39,209 bases of DNA from Rhodospirillales bacterium (GTDB lineage Bacteria; Pseudomonadota; Alphaproteobacteria; Acetobacterales; Acetobacteraceae). The position numbers and the translations under genes are program-made. Below are positions 22,244 through 31,047 of the stretch, piece by piece. The notes beneath the pieces are model-generated. The model made no database searches. It was given only the letters and a program-made list of their open reading frames with translations, and had not been told where the DNA came from. The stretch spans positions 1 to 39,209 of the forward strand of contig JANXVC010000308.1 in NCBI GenBank assembly GCA_025351925.1. The letters are read 5' to 3'. How positions within the stretch are numbered: the first letter of the stretch is position 1; every line of letters starts with the position of its first letter.

Positions 22244-25087
22244 TTAGGATGGCTTGAACAGCATCTGGTCAGTGGCCGCCTGCTGGTCCGCCTTGAAGTT
22301 GCCCAAGCCCCACGCCGTCTGATTGCCGTCCGGAATGCCCTGGCCGCCCTCCGAGCCGATGTTCCACCACGAACCGCTGATGCCCTGCTGCTTCGCCGTG
22401 AACGTCGGGCCGCCCAGCGCGCCGTCCTTGCCGTTCATGTAATCGAGCAGCGTCGTCGCCCAAGCCTGATCGGCCGCAGTCTTCAGGTTCGCGCCCATCT
22501 CGCCGATCCAGACCGGGGCTACGTTGTTCTTCACCACGTCGCCCCAGGCATGGTTCATCTGCTGCACCAAGCCCGGGCCAGAGTCGACGGCCAGCCCAGT
22601 GATGCTGCCGGGGTACTCATGCACCGAATAGACCATCTTGTTGGCAATCCCCAGCACGACGGGGTTGCCGGTGATGCTCGCCATCGTCACGTCGCCCTCG
22701 GGGCTCGCGCCGAAATAGTCCTGCGACGGCTCGCCGATGATCAGCGCGCCGGGATTGACCGCCTGGATCGCGTTGCCGACGTCGGTAAACATCTTGTGGA
22801 TATCGGTGGCGCCGCCGCCGCCCCACGACGCGCCGTGCGGCTCGTTGTCGAGGTCAAAGCCGATCACCGTCGAGTTGCCGGCGAACGTTTTGGCAAACCG
22901 CACCCAGTCGGCCTGGAACCGCGCGGCATCGACGGTGCCCTGCACACCGGCGCCATCGGTTCCGTCGGTGCCCGGCCCCTTGTCGATCCAGAGTCCGTTC
23001 GGCTGCTGCCCGCCGGAGCCATCGTCGGTGTGGTGGTCGAAAATGACTTTCAGGCCGATCGTCCCAGCGTAGTCAACGACCTTCTGGAACACCTGGAGGC
23101 ACGTCAGGCCCTTGAGGTCGGCGTTCTGCGCCCAGTCCACGCCGCCTTTCTCGTTGGTTCCTGCGAAGGGTGCGTCGAGGCCCACGTTGGACCACGGAAT
23201 ACGCGTGGTGTTGAAACCGCCCTGCTTGATGCTGTCCAGAATTGTTTTATAGCTGGTGGCCCAGAGCCCCTGCAGTGCGTAGCCGGCCGGGCCGTCCGTC
23301 CCATACCAGCCGATTGAAGCGACGCGCACGTTGTTGCCGCTGGCGTCAACGATCTGGCTGCCGTTTGTGCTCAGGAAACCGGAGGGAAGCAACGAGGCGC
23401 CGCGCCCAGACGGAGTGAAAACCTCGCCAGCAGGAGGGGGCGGCGTCGGAGTGGGCGTCGGTGTCGGCGCTGGAACCGGTGTCGGAGTTGGTGTGGGTGT
23501 TGGCGTTGGAACCGGCGTCGGCGTGGTTGCGAAGCTGACCGTCCCATTGGCATAGAGCGACGCGCCGCTCGACACCTGGGTTCCGTTGAACGTGGCGCTG
23601 TCGATAAAGAGATTCCGATCGAGTCCGGGCCCACCCCAGGCGTCGTTCAGGAAGCTGACGCTGACCGTGTGGTTGCCGGGGCCGAAATTGCCCTTGTAGG
23701 TGAATGCTGTCTTTTGGTTCTGGCTATGCAGCGCGGTCACGCTCTGCGCTGCGCCAAGCTGGGTGCCATCGACCGCGACGCTGAACTGCGCATCGCCGGC
23801 GTAGGCGTCCTCCGAAAGATTGAGCACCAGCGTATCCGGAGTGTTCGGGACGACCGTTTTGACGTCGATCGCAACTATCTTGGACGATGCCAAACCGGCA
23901 CTGTCCTGGACCGCGACCGTCACATGCGCCGTCCCTGCCGATGCTCCGGTAAAGGCGAGCGTCGCGAGGTCGGCGTCGATCTGGGCCAGCGTGCCGCTCA
24001 GGCTGACCGGCTTGCCCGGCGAACCGGTCACGCTGGCGCCAGCATTGTTGCTGATCGTCAGCTTGCCTTGATCGACGCTGACGGTAAGGCTGAAGAGCCC
24101 AGTGGCATTCGGCTCAGCGACCGACACGCCCTTGATCGGCGCGGCAACGTTGACCGTATCGACGATACCCGCCGGCACGGTGATCTGCGGACCCTTGGCC
24201 GCTGCCAACGACACCTCGATCGGCAGCACGCTGGAGGTGCTGAGGCCATCGGAGTCCTGGATCTTAAGCGTCAGATGGGCGGTTCCAACCGTGCTGCCCG
24301 TATAGGCCAGGGACGCCAGAGTTGCGTTGACCTGGGCAAGCGTGCCGCTGACGCTGATGCTGTCTGGCGTTGCGATCAACAATGAGCCGGCCGGGTTCTT
24401 GACCGTTAACTTGCCCTGATCGACCGAAATCGTCAGCGTCACCACGCCGCCTTGGTTCGTGTCGGACGCCTTGATGCCCGATAGGGCGACGGCGACGTTC
24501 GGCGCGTCCGCAACGCTGGTCGGAAGTGCCAGCACCGGGTTTGCAAACGGGCTTGTGGTCGTGCCGCCCGGCGGCAGCCAGGCGGAATGAGGTCCCGTCG
24601 TTGACCACCAGCGATTATCCGCGTTTTCCTGCCAAACCAGGCCGTTGACGATGGCGAGGTTGGTGACCCGGTTCGTCGGCTGGTCGATATTGCCGTTGAC
24701 CGCGACCTGGCCGTTGATAATGGACCAAGTGTTTCCGGCAGCGTCGCGCAACGGCGAGGCAGCGGCATTGGGAATCGGGCTTGTTACGGTGCCGCCCGGC
24801 GGCGACCAGCCTGACGTCGGACTGGTCGCTGACCACCACCGGTTGTCGGCGTTCTGCTGCCAGATGACGCCGCCGACATAGGCCAGTTGGGTGACGCGGC
24901 TTGTCGCAGTGTCTGTCTTGTTATTGATTAAAATTTGGCCGCCTTCGATGGACCAGGAATTTCCGTTTGCATCGACAAAGGTTAGTACTTTCGTTATACT
25001 TGGCGAGCTGGCTAAGGCATTGAGGGACGCACTCCCATTATTCGGTGTAAGTTCGACGGTTTTCGTCTGAATGATTTCATTTGCCAT
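22244..25087 (-). CDS. Multidomain GH5 glycoside hydrolase (cellulase-like)
   Basis: 947 residues. The order is: two copies of a ~70-residue domain (about 37-105 and 112-180) with WSI-x-GGQ...WQxNADNRWW-S; two Ig/cadherin-like repeats (about 195-292 and 310-408) each with TISVDQGKL/TVSVDQGKL and LAQV/I motifs; a calcium-type xylan-binding-like CBM (about 415-505, SEDAYAGDAQFSV and NDAWGG); a Pro-Thr linker (522-552); and a GH5 barrel (about 560-947). The acid/base Glu is in FDLDNEPHG (E749), the nucleophile in WIGEMGA (E863), and HEY (H823) lines the site. It probably cleaves beta-1,4-glucans or related plant or matrix polysaccharides outside the cell. There is no Sec signal peptide at the N-terminus, so the export route is unclear. 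A chimeric adhesin-enzyme is possible. Confidence 0.92.
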   Translation of the reverse strand: MANEIIQTKTVELTPNNGSASLNALASSPSITKVLTFVDANGNSWSIEGGQILINNKTDTATSRVTQLAYVGGVIWQQNADNRWWSATSPTSGWSPPGGTVTSPIPNAAASPLRDAAGNTWSIINGQVAVNGNIDQPTNRVTNLAIVNGLVWQENADNRWWSTTGPHSAWLPPGGTTTSPFANPVLALPTSVADAPNVAVALSGIKASDTNQGGVVTLTISVDQGKLTVKNPAGSLLIATPDSISVSGTLAQVNATLASLAYTGSTVGTAHLTLKIQDSDGLSTSSVLPIEVSLAAAKGPQITVPAGIVDTVNVAAPIKGVSVAEPNATGLFSLTVSVDQGKLTISNNAGASVTGSPGKPVSLSGTLAQIDADLATLAFTGASAGTAHVTVAVQDSAGLASSKIVAIDVKTVVPNTPDTLVLNLSEDAYAGDAQFSVAVDGTQLGAAQSVTALHSQNQKTAFTYKGNFGPGNHTVSVSFLNDAWGGPGLDRNLFIDSATFNGTQVSSGASLYANGTVSFATTPTPVPTPTPTPTPTPVPAPTPTPTPTPPPPAGEVFTPSGRGASLLPSGFLSTNGSQIVDASGNNVRVASIGWYGTDGPAGYALQGLWATSYKTILDSIKQGGFNTTRIPWSNVGLDAPFAGTNEKGGVDWAQNADLKGLTCLQVFQKVVDYAGTIGLKVIFDHHTDDGSGGQQPNGLWIDKGPGTDGTDGAGVQGTVDAARFQADWVRFAKTFAGNSTVIGFDLDNEPHGASWGGGGATDIHKMFTDVGNAIQAVNPGALIIGEPSQDYFGASPEGDVTMASITGNPVVLGIANKMVYSVHEYPGSITGLAVDSGPGLVQQMNHAWGDVVKNNVAPVWIGEMGANLKTAADQAWATTLLDYMNGKDGALGGPTFTAKQQGISGSWWNIGSEGGQGIPDGNQTAWGLGNFKADQQAATDQMLFKPS

Positions 25088-25313
25088 ACGATATGGCTAT
25101 CGTAGGTTGCATCGGAATGGCGAGAGGAGGATTGATAGGAATTGTTGTTCTACAATCATCCCGGCAAGATTATTGCGTATTCAAAACATTTAGGCCGGAA
25201 CCCGTCTCAGATGCTGCCGGACATGCCGCAGCCGGTCGCGGCAATACATTGGGTTTACACTGCGCTAACATCTTCGCGGCTGAACGATGCAGCTTGCCGG
25301 ACGAGGGACAGGA
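25088..25313. promoter_or_regulatory. Divergent GH5 / LLM monooxygenase promoter region
   Basis: 226 bases between two outward-facing genes, moderately AT-rich in the first 110 bases. Promoters for both genes are expected here. I saw no convincing operator or RNA element. The purine stretch GAGGGA (25303-25308) is the SD for the ATG at 25314. Confidence 0.35.
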
Positions 25314-26657
25314 ATGGCGCGACCGAAGATGCATCTGGGCTTCGATTTTTCCTACAGCCACATGGGCGGTCGGTGGCGGCTGCCTGGATCGTGGCCCGGC
25401 CGCATTTTCCCCGACGTGACGATGTATGAAGACATCGCCCGCATCGCCGAGCGGGGCCTGTTGGACATGATCTTCTCCGGCGACGGCACCGGCGTGCCCG
25501 ACACCTGGCGCGGCTCGCGCGACGCCGCCGTCGAGTGGGGCGTGAACTGGCCGCGGCAGGACCTGAACCCGATCATGGTCGCGATGTCCCGGGTGACGCG
25601 GCACATCGGCTATGGGCTTACCTACTCGTCCACCTTCATGCACCCGTACTACACGGCGCGGCTGATGAACTCGCTCGACCACCTCACGGGCGGGCGGATC
25701 GCCATGAACCTGGTCACCTCCACCCGGCGGTCTGACGCGGCCAACTTCGGCTTCGACGAGCTGATGGAGCACGGCGCCCGCTACGACCGGATGGAGGAGT
25801 TCACCGACGTCTGCCGCAAGCTGTGGGACGCGACCGAGGCGGATGCCATGCTGTGGGACCACGCCAGCGGCCGGGTCGGTGATCCCCGCAAGGTGCACGG
25901 CGTGCGCCATCACGGCCGGTTCTTCAACGTGGAGGGGCCGCTCAACACCCCGCCCTCGCCGCAGGGGCGCCCGGTGCTGATCCAGGCCGGCGGCTCGCCC
26001 CGCGGCATCCGCGCCTCGGCGCATGTGGCGGACCACGTGTTCGGCGCCGACATGGCATTGCCGCTGCAGATAAAGCAGCGGCAGGCGCTGGACGCGGCGC
26101 TGGCAGACCTGGGGCGCGATCCCTCGGCGGTTGGCATCCTATGGCAGACGCCGATCGTGGTGGCGGAGACCGACGCGGCGGCCCAGGCGCAGCGTAATCT
26201 GCTGCTCACCGCCATCCCGCCGGAGGCTGTCGGCGCCTATTTGTCGTATAATTCCGGCTACGACTTCTCCACCCTGCCAGAGCGGTTTTCGCTGCAGGAC
26301 CTGCACGCCGAGATTGTCGCGTCCAACGCGTCTCCTGCCGGGTTCGTGCATGAGCTCGCGGTGAAGCTTGGCGCCGGGACGACGATCACGCGGGCGGAGT
26401 TCTTTGAGCACGGGCTGCGCAACGCGACCTCGTACGACACGACCATCGCCGGCACGGCGGCCCAGCTCGCCGACCGGCTGGAGGAGGTGTTCGAGGCGAC
26501 CGGCAGTCGCGGCGGCTTCATGCTGGGGCACATCGTGTCGCTGCCGGGTGACCTGCAGGCGATCGTCGATCTGCTGGTGCCGGAACTGCAGCGCCGCGGC
26601 CGTTTCCGCACGGCATATGGCGGGCGCACATTGCGGGAAAACCTGCTGGACTCATAG
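25314..26657 (+). CDS. LLM-class flavin-dependent monooxygenase (NtaA/SnaA/DszA type)
   Basis: A TIM-barrel FMNH2-dependent monooxygenase of 447 residues. Features include MHLGFDFSYSHMGGRWRLPGSW near the N-terminus, AERGLLDMIFSGDG, HYxxARLMNSLDHLTGGR-like core (YYTARLMNSLDHLTGGRI), the MNLVTSTRR segment, and QAGGSPRGIRASAHVADHVF. These place it with nitrilotriacetate, pristinamycin and dibenzothiophene-sulfone monooxygenases, which cleave C-N or C-S bonds with a separate flavin reductase; no reductase is adjacent. ATG 25314 with GAGGGA five bases upstream is preferred over an ATG nine codons earlier. The substrate is unknown. Confidence 0.9.
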   Translation: MARPKMHLGFDFSYSHMGGRWRLPGSWPGRIFPDVTMYEDIARIAERGLLDMIFSGDGTGVPDTWRGSRDAAVEWGVNWPRQDLNPIMVAMSRVTRHIGYGLTYSSTFMHPYYTARLMNSLDHLTGGRIAMNLVTSTRRSDAANFGFDELMEHGARYDRMEEFTDVCRKLWDATEADAMLWDHASGRVGDPRKVHGVRHHGRFFNVEGPLNTPPSPQGRPVLIQAGGSPRGIRASAHVADHVFGADMALPLQIKQRQALDAALADLGRDPSAVGILWQTPIVVAETDAAAQAQRNLLLTAIPPEAVGAYLSYNSGYDFSTLPERFSLQDLHAEIVASNASPAGFVHELAVKLGAGTTITRAEFFEHGLRNATSYDTTIAGTAAQLADRLEEVFEATGSRGGFMLGHIVSLPGDLQAIVDLLVPELQRRGRFRTAYGGRTLRENLLDS

Positions 26658-26762
26658 GGTCTGACCTATCATCCGCTTTTTTCGTGCGGCATGCCGAAGC
26701 AAGGAACGAAGTGTGCTGATCTGCAGGCCCGCAGTCTCGTTTAAAAAGGCGATCTCATAAGA
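26658..26762. other. Convergent intergenic gap
   Basis: 105 bases between the LLM gene and the converging lipoprotein gene. ATAGG...CCTAT followed by CATCCGCTTTTTT (26655-26692) could act as a weak intrinsic terminator for the LLM gene. Nothing else is recognisable. Confidence 0.3.
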
Positions 26763-27221
26763 CTACGGACCCGGCGGATTTGGCTGCACCATGACGGCAA
26801 GAATCACGCCGAGAGCATTGGGCTCTAGCGTGATGCTGAAATGGTCCGGCCCAGTGTAGCCGGGCTGCGGGATGTAGGAGATCTCGGCTTGCCGCCCCGC
26901 GGTGATCAACTCTGCTGCGGCGCGACCGTGGGCGGGTTGACCGGTCACCAAAGCGGCGTTGAGCACAATTTGCAGGTCAGGATTGAATATCGTGAAGCGG
27001 CAGGCCTGCCCGACATTGCCGATCGTCATCTCGGTCCGGACCGATGTCGTGCCCAGGATGTAAAACTTCTTAACCTGGCACGGCCCGCGTACAGTTTGCG
27101 GCTGCAGTAGGCCCTGGTCGTTTCTAGCCAGGTCGGCGCAGGATGCCGACATTAGCGGAACTAAAAGCAAAAGACTGCGAAGATGGCCTCGTCTCGTTCT
27201 ACTGCGTTCTTGGTTGCTCAT
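26763..27221 (-). CDS. Small putative exported lipoprotein
   Basis: 152 residues from ATG 27221, chosen because GGGAG lies 8 bases upstream and the Sec-type signal begins there: basic NQERSRTRRGHLR, hydrophobic LLLLVPLM, then SASC, a plausible but imperfect lipobox with Cys at about 28. The mature part contains GPCQVKKFYILGTTSVRTEMTIGNVGQACRF and a PGYTGPDHFSI segment typical of small Ig-like or cadherin-type beta proteins. Two further Cys (in GPCQV and QACRF) could form a disulfide. No specific function. A hairpin with 19-bp arms sits just upstream in the 5' leader. Confidence 0.65.
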   Translation of the reverse strand: MSNQERSRTRRGHLRSLLLLVPLMSASCADLARNDQGLLQPQTVRGPCQVKKFYILGTTSVRTEMTIGNVGQACRFTIFNPDLQIVLNAALVTGQPAHGRAAAELITAGRQAEISYIPQPGYTGPDHFSITLEPNALGVILAVMVQPNPPGP

Positions 27222-27238
27222 CCTGTGTACTCCCTTTC

Positions 27239-27298
27239 CAGCGTGCCGGCTCGGAAGCCCGTCGGAAGAAGCTGCCACGCTTCCGAGCCGGCACGCTG
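27239..27298. repeat. Large inverted repeat with perfect 19-bp arms
   Basis: CAGCGTGCCGGCTCGGAAG (27239-27257) and its exact reverse complement (27280-27298) flank a 22-base loop. No T-run follows on either strand. Read on the minus strand the stem ends immediately before the GGAAAGGGAG Shine-Dalgarno region of the lipoprotein gene, so as RNA it would form a very stable 5'-leader hairpin. It lies in a 197-base divergent gap. It may be a REP-like element, a translational control hairpin or an upstream terminator. Confidence 0.8.
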
Positions 27299-27418
27299 AG
27301 TAGGTTTGCCGAGCCAGTCTCACCGGCAACTCTGACCCATGCCCGAGCATTCAAGTTTCTTCGTTCTAAACGACGGGGAAGCGGCCTCGCCGGTCGATCA
27401 AGGTAAAGGAGAGTTTCA

Positions 27419-27745
27419 ATGTTGCTATCGATCAAAAAGACTATCGCCCTCGGCGCGCTGGCGTTCAGTTTGGCGACGCCGGCTGCCACGACAGCGTTGG
27501 CTCAGCCAGCGTCAAGCGAAGCAGGAAGCCAGTCGAGCAACATGGCGCCGGCAACCGGCAATAACGGGGCCGCCAATAACGGCGTCGGCACCAGCGGCTC
27601 GCTCGACCACGACGCCGGGAAGGCCAGCAGCACGGTCGCCGGGATGGGCGGCGCCAAGGCGGGCGTCGGGGGCAACAGCAGCAAGGCGACCGGCGGCGCC
27701 GTGGAGAGCGACCCGGCGCTGGGCGGCGGCAAGCAGCGCGAGTAG
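27419..27745 (+). CDS. Small exported Gly/Ala/Ser-rich protein
   Basis: 108 residues preceded by AAAGGAGAG at good spacing. The N-terminus is a clear Sec signal peptide: KK, hydrophobic TIALGALAFSLATPAATTA, with cleavage likely after ALA (ALA-QPASSE). The mature ~80 residues are low complexity (NNGAANNGVGTSGS, GMGGAKAGVGGNSSKATGGA) with no Cys and no aromatic residue, so likely disordered periplasmic or secreted. The family is not recognised. It converges on the iron-sulfur gene 38 bases downstream. Confidence 0.72.
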   Translation: MLLSIKKTIALGALAFSLATPAATTALAQPASSEAGSQSSNMAPATGNNGAANNGVGTSGSLDHDAGKASSTVAGMGGAKAGVGGNSSKATGGAVESDPALGGGKQRE

Positions 27746-27783
27746 GCCCGCCGAACCTTAATGCCAGTCGCCAACGTCCGTCC

Positions 27784-29823
27784 TCAACGGTAATCGTCGG
27801 TCGTTCGGGTCACCGGCCGTGCGTCGCCGGCGTAGGGGTCGAGGCCGTTGCGCGTCTGCGCGATGATGCGGCAGTCGCCGCACATGCGGATCCGGTCCAC
27901 GATGGCTGGGTCGGTGAACATCCAGTGCCGGCCCGCCAGCTGGGCCGCGATCTTGTCGATGGAGGCTTTCACGCCGAACGGCTTGGCGCAGCATATGCAG
28001 ATGGCCGGCTCCTCCTCCTTGATGACGACGTGAACACGCCGCTGCGCGCCAAATGTCGCCCGCGGCTCCAGGTGCACGACCTGTTCGGGACAGGTGGTCT
28101 GGCATAGGCCGCACTGGATGCAGGCGTCCTCGACGAACTTGAGCATCGGGCGCTCGGCGTCGTCCCGCAGTGCCGACGTTGGGCAGGCGGACACGCAGGC
28201 GAGGCACAGAGTGCAGCCTGCGGTATCGACCCGCACGCGGCCGATGGGCGCGCCACGCGGCAGCGGGATCACGTCGGCCGGCGTCGGCGCGGCCTGCTGC
28301 AGGGCGTTGAGCGCCTGCATGGTCAGAGCGTTCTTGTCGCCGGTCGGCAGGTACTCGGCCTGGCAAAGCCCGGCCCGCGAAGGTATGCGGCGCAGTATGT
28401 CAAAAAGCTCGTCGGGGTCGTCGGTCGCGATCAGCTCCATCCGCCGTTCGCCGTAGCCCAACGGCTCCAAGATGGCGGTCAGCAAAGCCACCTCGCGTCC
28501 GATCGTGTCGATGCGCGCCTGGTCACGTCCGCTGGCGAGCACGCGGATTTCGGCAGCGCCGAAGGCGAAGGCCGTGGCGAAGGCGTCCAGCCCGAACTGG
28601 CCCGGCATCTCGATCGGGATCACCCGGGCAGGCAACCCGTCGCCGAACCGCGCCAGCGCGTCGATCAGCGGCGCGCCGTGCTTCGCGTCGTGCAGCAGCA
28701 GCAGCACCGCCGGCTCCGCAGTGCCGGCGTCGCGCCCGGTCGCGCCAGCGTCGCGATACGCCGCCAGCACGGTGCGCAGCCAGCGGGCCGTCGCCTGCGC
28801 CCCTGGCACGACGTACTCCACCGCCGTGCTCGGGCATACCGCCGCGCAGGTGCCGCACCCCGCGCAGATATGCGGGTCGATGGCCACGCTGTCGCCCGCT
28901 GGGGTGATGGCGCCGGCCGGGCACACGTCCAGGCACCGTGTGCAGCCAATCTGGCCGGACCGGGAGTGCGCGCAACGGCTGGGGTGCAGCGCCACGTAGC
29001 GCGGCTTGCTGAAACTGCCGACCAGGTCGGTCGCCGCCAGCAGCAGCCGCTGCACCGCGACGGGGTCGTCCGGCGAGGCGCGCAGGTAGCCCTCGCGGTG
29101 CTCATGCCCCGCCAGCAGCGGCAGCCCGCCGCTCAGGTCGATGATCAGGTCACAGCGCGACCGGGCGCCGTTGCGCGCTGGGCCGAACATGAGGCTGCGC
29201 CGCGACGAGGGCAGGGGGATCGCAAAGCCGTCCACCACCAGCTCGAACGCGCCGAGGTAGCCGGTGGCGCGGGTGATCGTGCCGCGGACGACCGGGAACT
29301 CGGCGACACGCGGCGGGGTCAGCTCGGCGGTCCCGGTGATGATGACCGTGAGGTCCAGCCGGTCCTTCAGCTGCTCTGCCGCCGCGACCGCCTGGTCGTC
29401 CCGGCCATAGACGACGGTGACGCCCTCCGACCGCAGCGCGACCTCGCCGCGTAGTCCGGCGTCCGGCCACTGCGCGGCCCCGGCGAGCAAAGCGGCCATC
29501 TTCGGCAGCGCCTGCCCGGCCTCGACGGACCACCCGGCATTCTCCCGGATGTTGGTGAAGGCAAGCGGCGTGTCGTTGGCCGCGCCAGCCTGGGCCATGT
29601 CCGCCTGGGCCTGACGAAACGTCGGCGCCTCCTGGGTGCAAGCGACCAGCACCTTCTCCGACCCGGCGAGCGCGTCTTGGAAGCGGCCCAGCTCGGCGCG
29701 GCAAAGCTCATGAGCCAAAGGTGCGTCGGCAGTGACGCCGCAGGCCCGCGCCAGCGCCCCGCCCTCGATCGGCATGGTTCCCCGGCACGTGCAGGCGAGC
29801 ACCGTTTGACCGTGCAGCTTCAT
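27784..29823 (-). CDS. Multi-[4Fe-4S] ferredoxin-like protein of the formate dehydrogenase locus
   Basis: 679 residues, soluble, with four ferredoxin-type clusters: CTRCLDVCP (294-301), CAGCGTCAAVCP (320-331), CTLCLACVSACP, and CIQCGLCQTTCP near the C-terminus. Further Cys pairs (CTC at 11-13; CICC and CGDCR near the end) may bind metal. Similar large Fe-S proteins are found divergent from or next to FDH genes in alphaproteobacteria and are usually annotated only as 4Fe-4S binding protein. It probably passes electrons between formate dehydrogenase and other carriers, or assists its maturation. It is divergent from the accessory operon with only 58 bases between the genes, implying shared control. 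Confidence 0.85.
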   Translation of the reverse strand: MKLHGQTVLACTCRGTMPIEGGALARACGVTADAPLAHELCRAELGRFQDALAGSEKVLVACTQEAPTFRQAQADMAQAGAANDTPLAFTNIRENAGWSVEAGQALPKMAALLAGAAQWPDAGLRGEVALRSEGVTVVYGRDDQAVAAAEQLKDRLDLTVIITGTAELTPPRVAEFPVVRGTITRATGYLGAFELVVDGFAIPLPSSRRSLMFGPARNGARSRCDLIIDLSGGLPLLAGHEHREGYLRASPDDPVAVQRLLLAATDLVGSFSKPRYVALHPSRCAHSRSGQIGCTRCLDVCPAGAITPAGDSVAIDPHICAGCGTCAAVCPSTAVEYVVPGAQATARWLRTVLAAYRDAGATGRDAGTAEPAVLLLLHDAKHGAPLIDALARFGDGLPARVIPIEMPGQFGLDAFATAFAFGAAEIRVLASGRDQARIDTIGREVALLTAILEPLGYGERRMELIATDDPDELFDILRRIPSRAGLCQAEYLPTGDKNALTMQALNALQQAAPTPADVIPLPRGAPIGRVRVDTAGCTLCLACVSACPTSALRDDAERPMLKFVEDACIQCGLCQTTCPEQVVHLEPRATFGAQRRVHVVIKEEEPAICICCAKPFGVKASIDKIAAQLAGRHWMFTDPAIVDRIRMCGDCRIIAQTRNGLDPYAGDARPVTRTTDDYR

Positions 29824-29870
29824 TCAACACCCATCCTATGCGGTTCCTATCGCAGTGCCGTGCCGCGTTT

Positions 29871-29885
29871 CCATATGATATATGG
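29871..29885. promoter_or_regulatory. Palindrome CCATAT-N3-ATATGG in the divergent FDH promoter
   Basis: A perfect 6-bp inverted repeat with a 3-base spacer lies in the 58-base gap between the divergent iron-sulfur gene and the accessory operon, overlapping the proposed ATG (29882). Position and symmetry suggest an operator acting on both directions. It has some TATAT flavour of molybdate-responsive ModE boxes but does not match one well, so the regulator is unknown. Confidence 0.35.
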
Positions 29886-30517
29886 GATGGCGCAACCTGT
29901 CCCGGACCCGGCATTTGGGGGACCCAGCCATCGATCGCTCTCTCGTCTTGCCGCCCGGCTTTCGTGCCTTTCCTGGCCACGGCGACCCCTGGGCGGCCGC
30001 CCTACGCAGCGCGGCAACTTCGGCGGAGCCTGGCAGCGCCTATTGCGATGGGACGCAAGGCCGGTGCCGCGCCGCCTTCGTGTTCACTCCGGACCGGCCG
30101 TTTGATGACGCGAATGTGCTGCTGAACCTCGGGGCGCTCGCATTGTTCGACGCCGTCGCGGTGCTCGCCCCGCCTCAGGTCCCGGTGCATATCATCGCGC
30201 CGGACGGCCTGGCCGTCGATGGCGGCCGGGTCGCGACACTTCGCGCAGCGCAATCCGTTTCTCATACTCACGCCGTTCCGGATTGGGTCGTGCTCGGCAT
30301 CGACGTGGCGGTCGGTCAGCAGGGCGGCGCACCCGGCGAGACCCCCGACCGCACCAGCCTCGCGGAAGAGGGCTTCAGCGACATTACCCCTGCGGACGTG
30401 CTGACGCATATGAGCCGACATTTGCTTGGCTGGATCGACGCCTGGCAGCAGCATGGCGGGGAGGCCTTGCAGCGGGAGGTCGCGCTACGGACCCGGCGCG
30501 CAGCGGTGGCAGCGTGA
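29882..30517 (+). CDS. Biotin/lipoate ligase-fold protein of the FDH accessory operon
   Basis: 211 residues. Segments such as VLPPGFRAF, RCRAAFVFTPDRPFDDA, LFDAVAVLAPPQVPVHIIAPDGLAVDGGR, PDWVVLGIDVAV and FSDITPADVLTHMSRHLLGWID match the BPL/LplA-like family commonly seen beside DUF6505/DUF3305/DUF3306 genes in FDH loci. It lacks an obvious biotin-ligase GRGRRG motif, so it may not be a true ligase; a role in FDH maturation is plausible. The N-terminal 15 residues are uncertain because no SD precedes ATG 29882 and the real start may lie a few codons later. It overlaps the next start (TGATG). Confidence 0.72.
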   Translation: MGWRNLSRTRHLGDPAIDRSLVLPPGFRAFPGHGDPWAAALRSAATSAEPGSAYCDGTQGRCRAAFVFTPDRPFDDANVLLNLGALALFDAVAVLAPPQVPVHIIAPDGLAVDGGRVATLRAAQSVSHTHAVPDWVVLGIDVAVGQQGGAPGETPDRTSLAEEGFSDITPADVLTHMSRHLLGWIDAWQQHGGEALQREVALRTRRAAVAA

Positions 30518-31047
30518 TGTCGGGCACATATATAAAACTGCCGCGGACCATCCAGCTCGATGCCTCCGACCGATCGGTGTTCGACCACGCCGCAGAGCCC
30601 GGCGAGTGGGCGGTCACTGGGTCGTTCACCTTCCTCGCCATGGCGCCGGAAGCGATCGCCGGCAAGCAGCGCACGGCGTTCCAGCACGGCTTTCTTGGCA
30701 CCGCGAGCTTCGGATGGTCCACGCTGGTGATCGTGGCGGATGCGCCGGATGCCGTGGTGCAGGCGACGACCGACGCGCTCGCCTGGCATTTCCTGGACCG
30801 GCATGGCGCGCCCTCCTTCACTGTGGCGCGCGAGGTGGCAGTGCGTGAGGTCGCCTTCACAGCAGGCCTCTGCGACCATCCGGTCGGCACGCTGCTCACC
30901 ATCTTCCGCCAGCACGGCCCTGACGGCGTCGTGGAGCAGTTCGCCACCGTCACCCGCGATCCGGCCCCGCTCGATGTCGGCGGCGGACCCGATTTTGGCC
31001 AGCCGTTCGATCTGTTGGCCCTTGCAGCCAGCCGGGACGGCAAATGA
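30517..31047 (+). CDS. DUF6505-family protein
   Basis: 176 residues beginning at the ATG in TGATG, one base of overlap with the upstream stop. LPRTIQLDASDRSVFDHAAEPGEWAVTGSF, GKQRTAFQHGFLGTASFGWSTLV, and LCDHPVGTLLTIFRQHG are typical of the small conserved proteins annotated DUF6505 in alphaproteobacterial FDH operons. There is no signal peptide. Function is unknown, presumably assembly or cofactor handling. Its stop overlaps the DUF3305 start by ATGA, showing tight coupling. Confidence 0.8.
   Translation: MSGTYIKLPRTIQLDASDRSVFDHAAEPGEWAVTGSFTFLAMAPEAIAGKQRTAFQHGFLGTASFGWSTLVIVADAPDAVVQATTDALAWHFLDRHGAPSFTVAREVAVREVAFTAGLCDHPVGTLLTIFRQHGPDGVVEQFATVTRDPAPLDVGGGPDFGQPFDLLALAASRDGK

Noticed and set aside
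23440-23530. Short tandem repeats resembling a small CRISPR or microsatellite
   Set aside because: They encode the Pro-Thr linker of the GH5 protein in frame; there are no uniform repeats with unique spacers.
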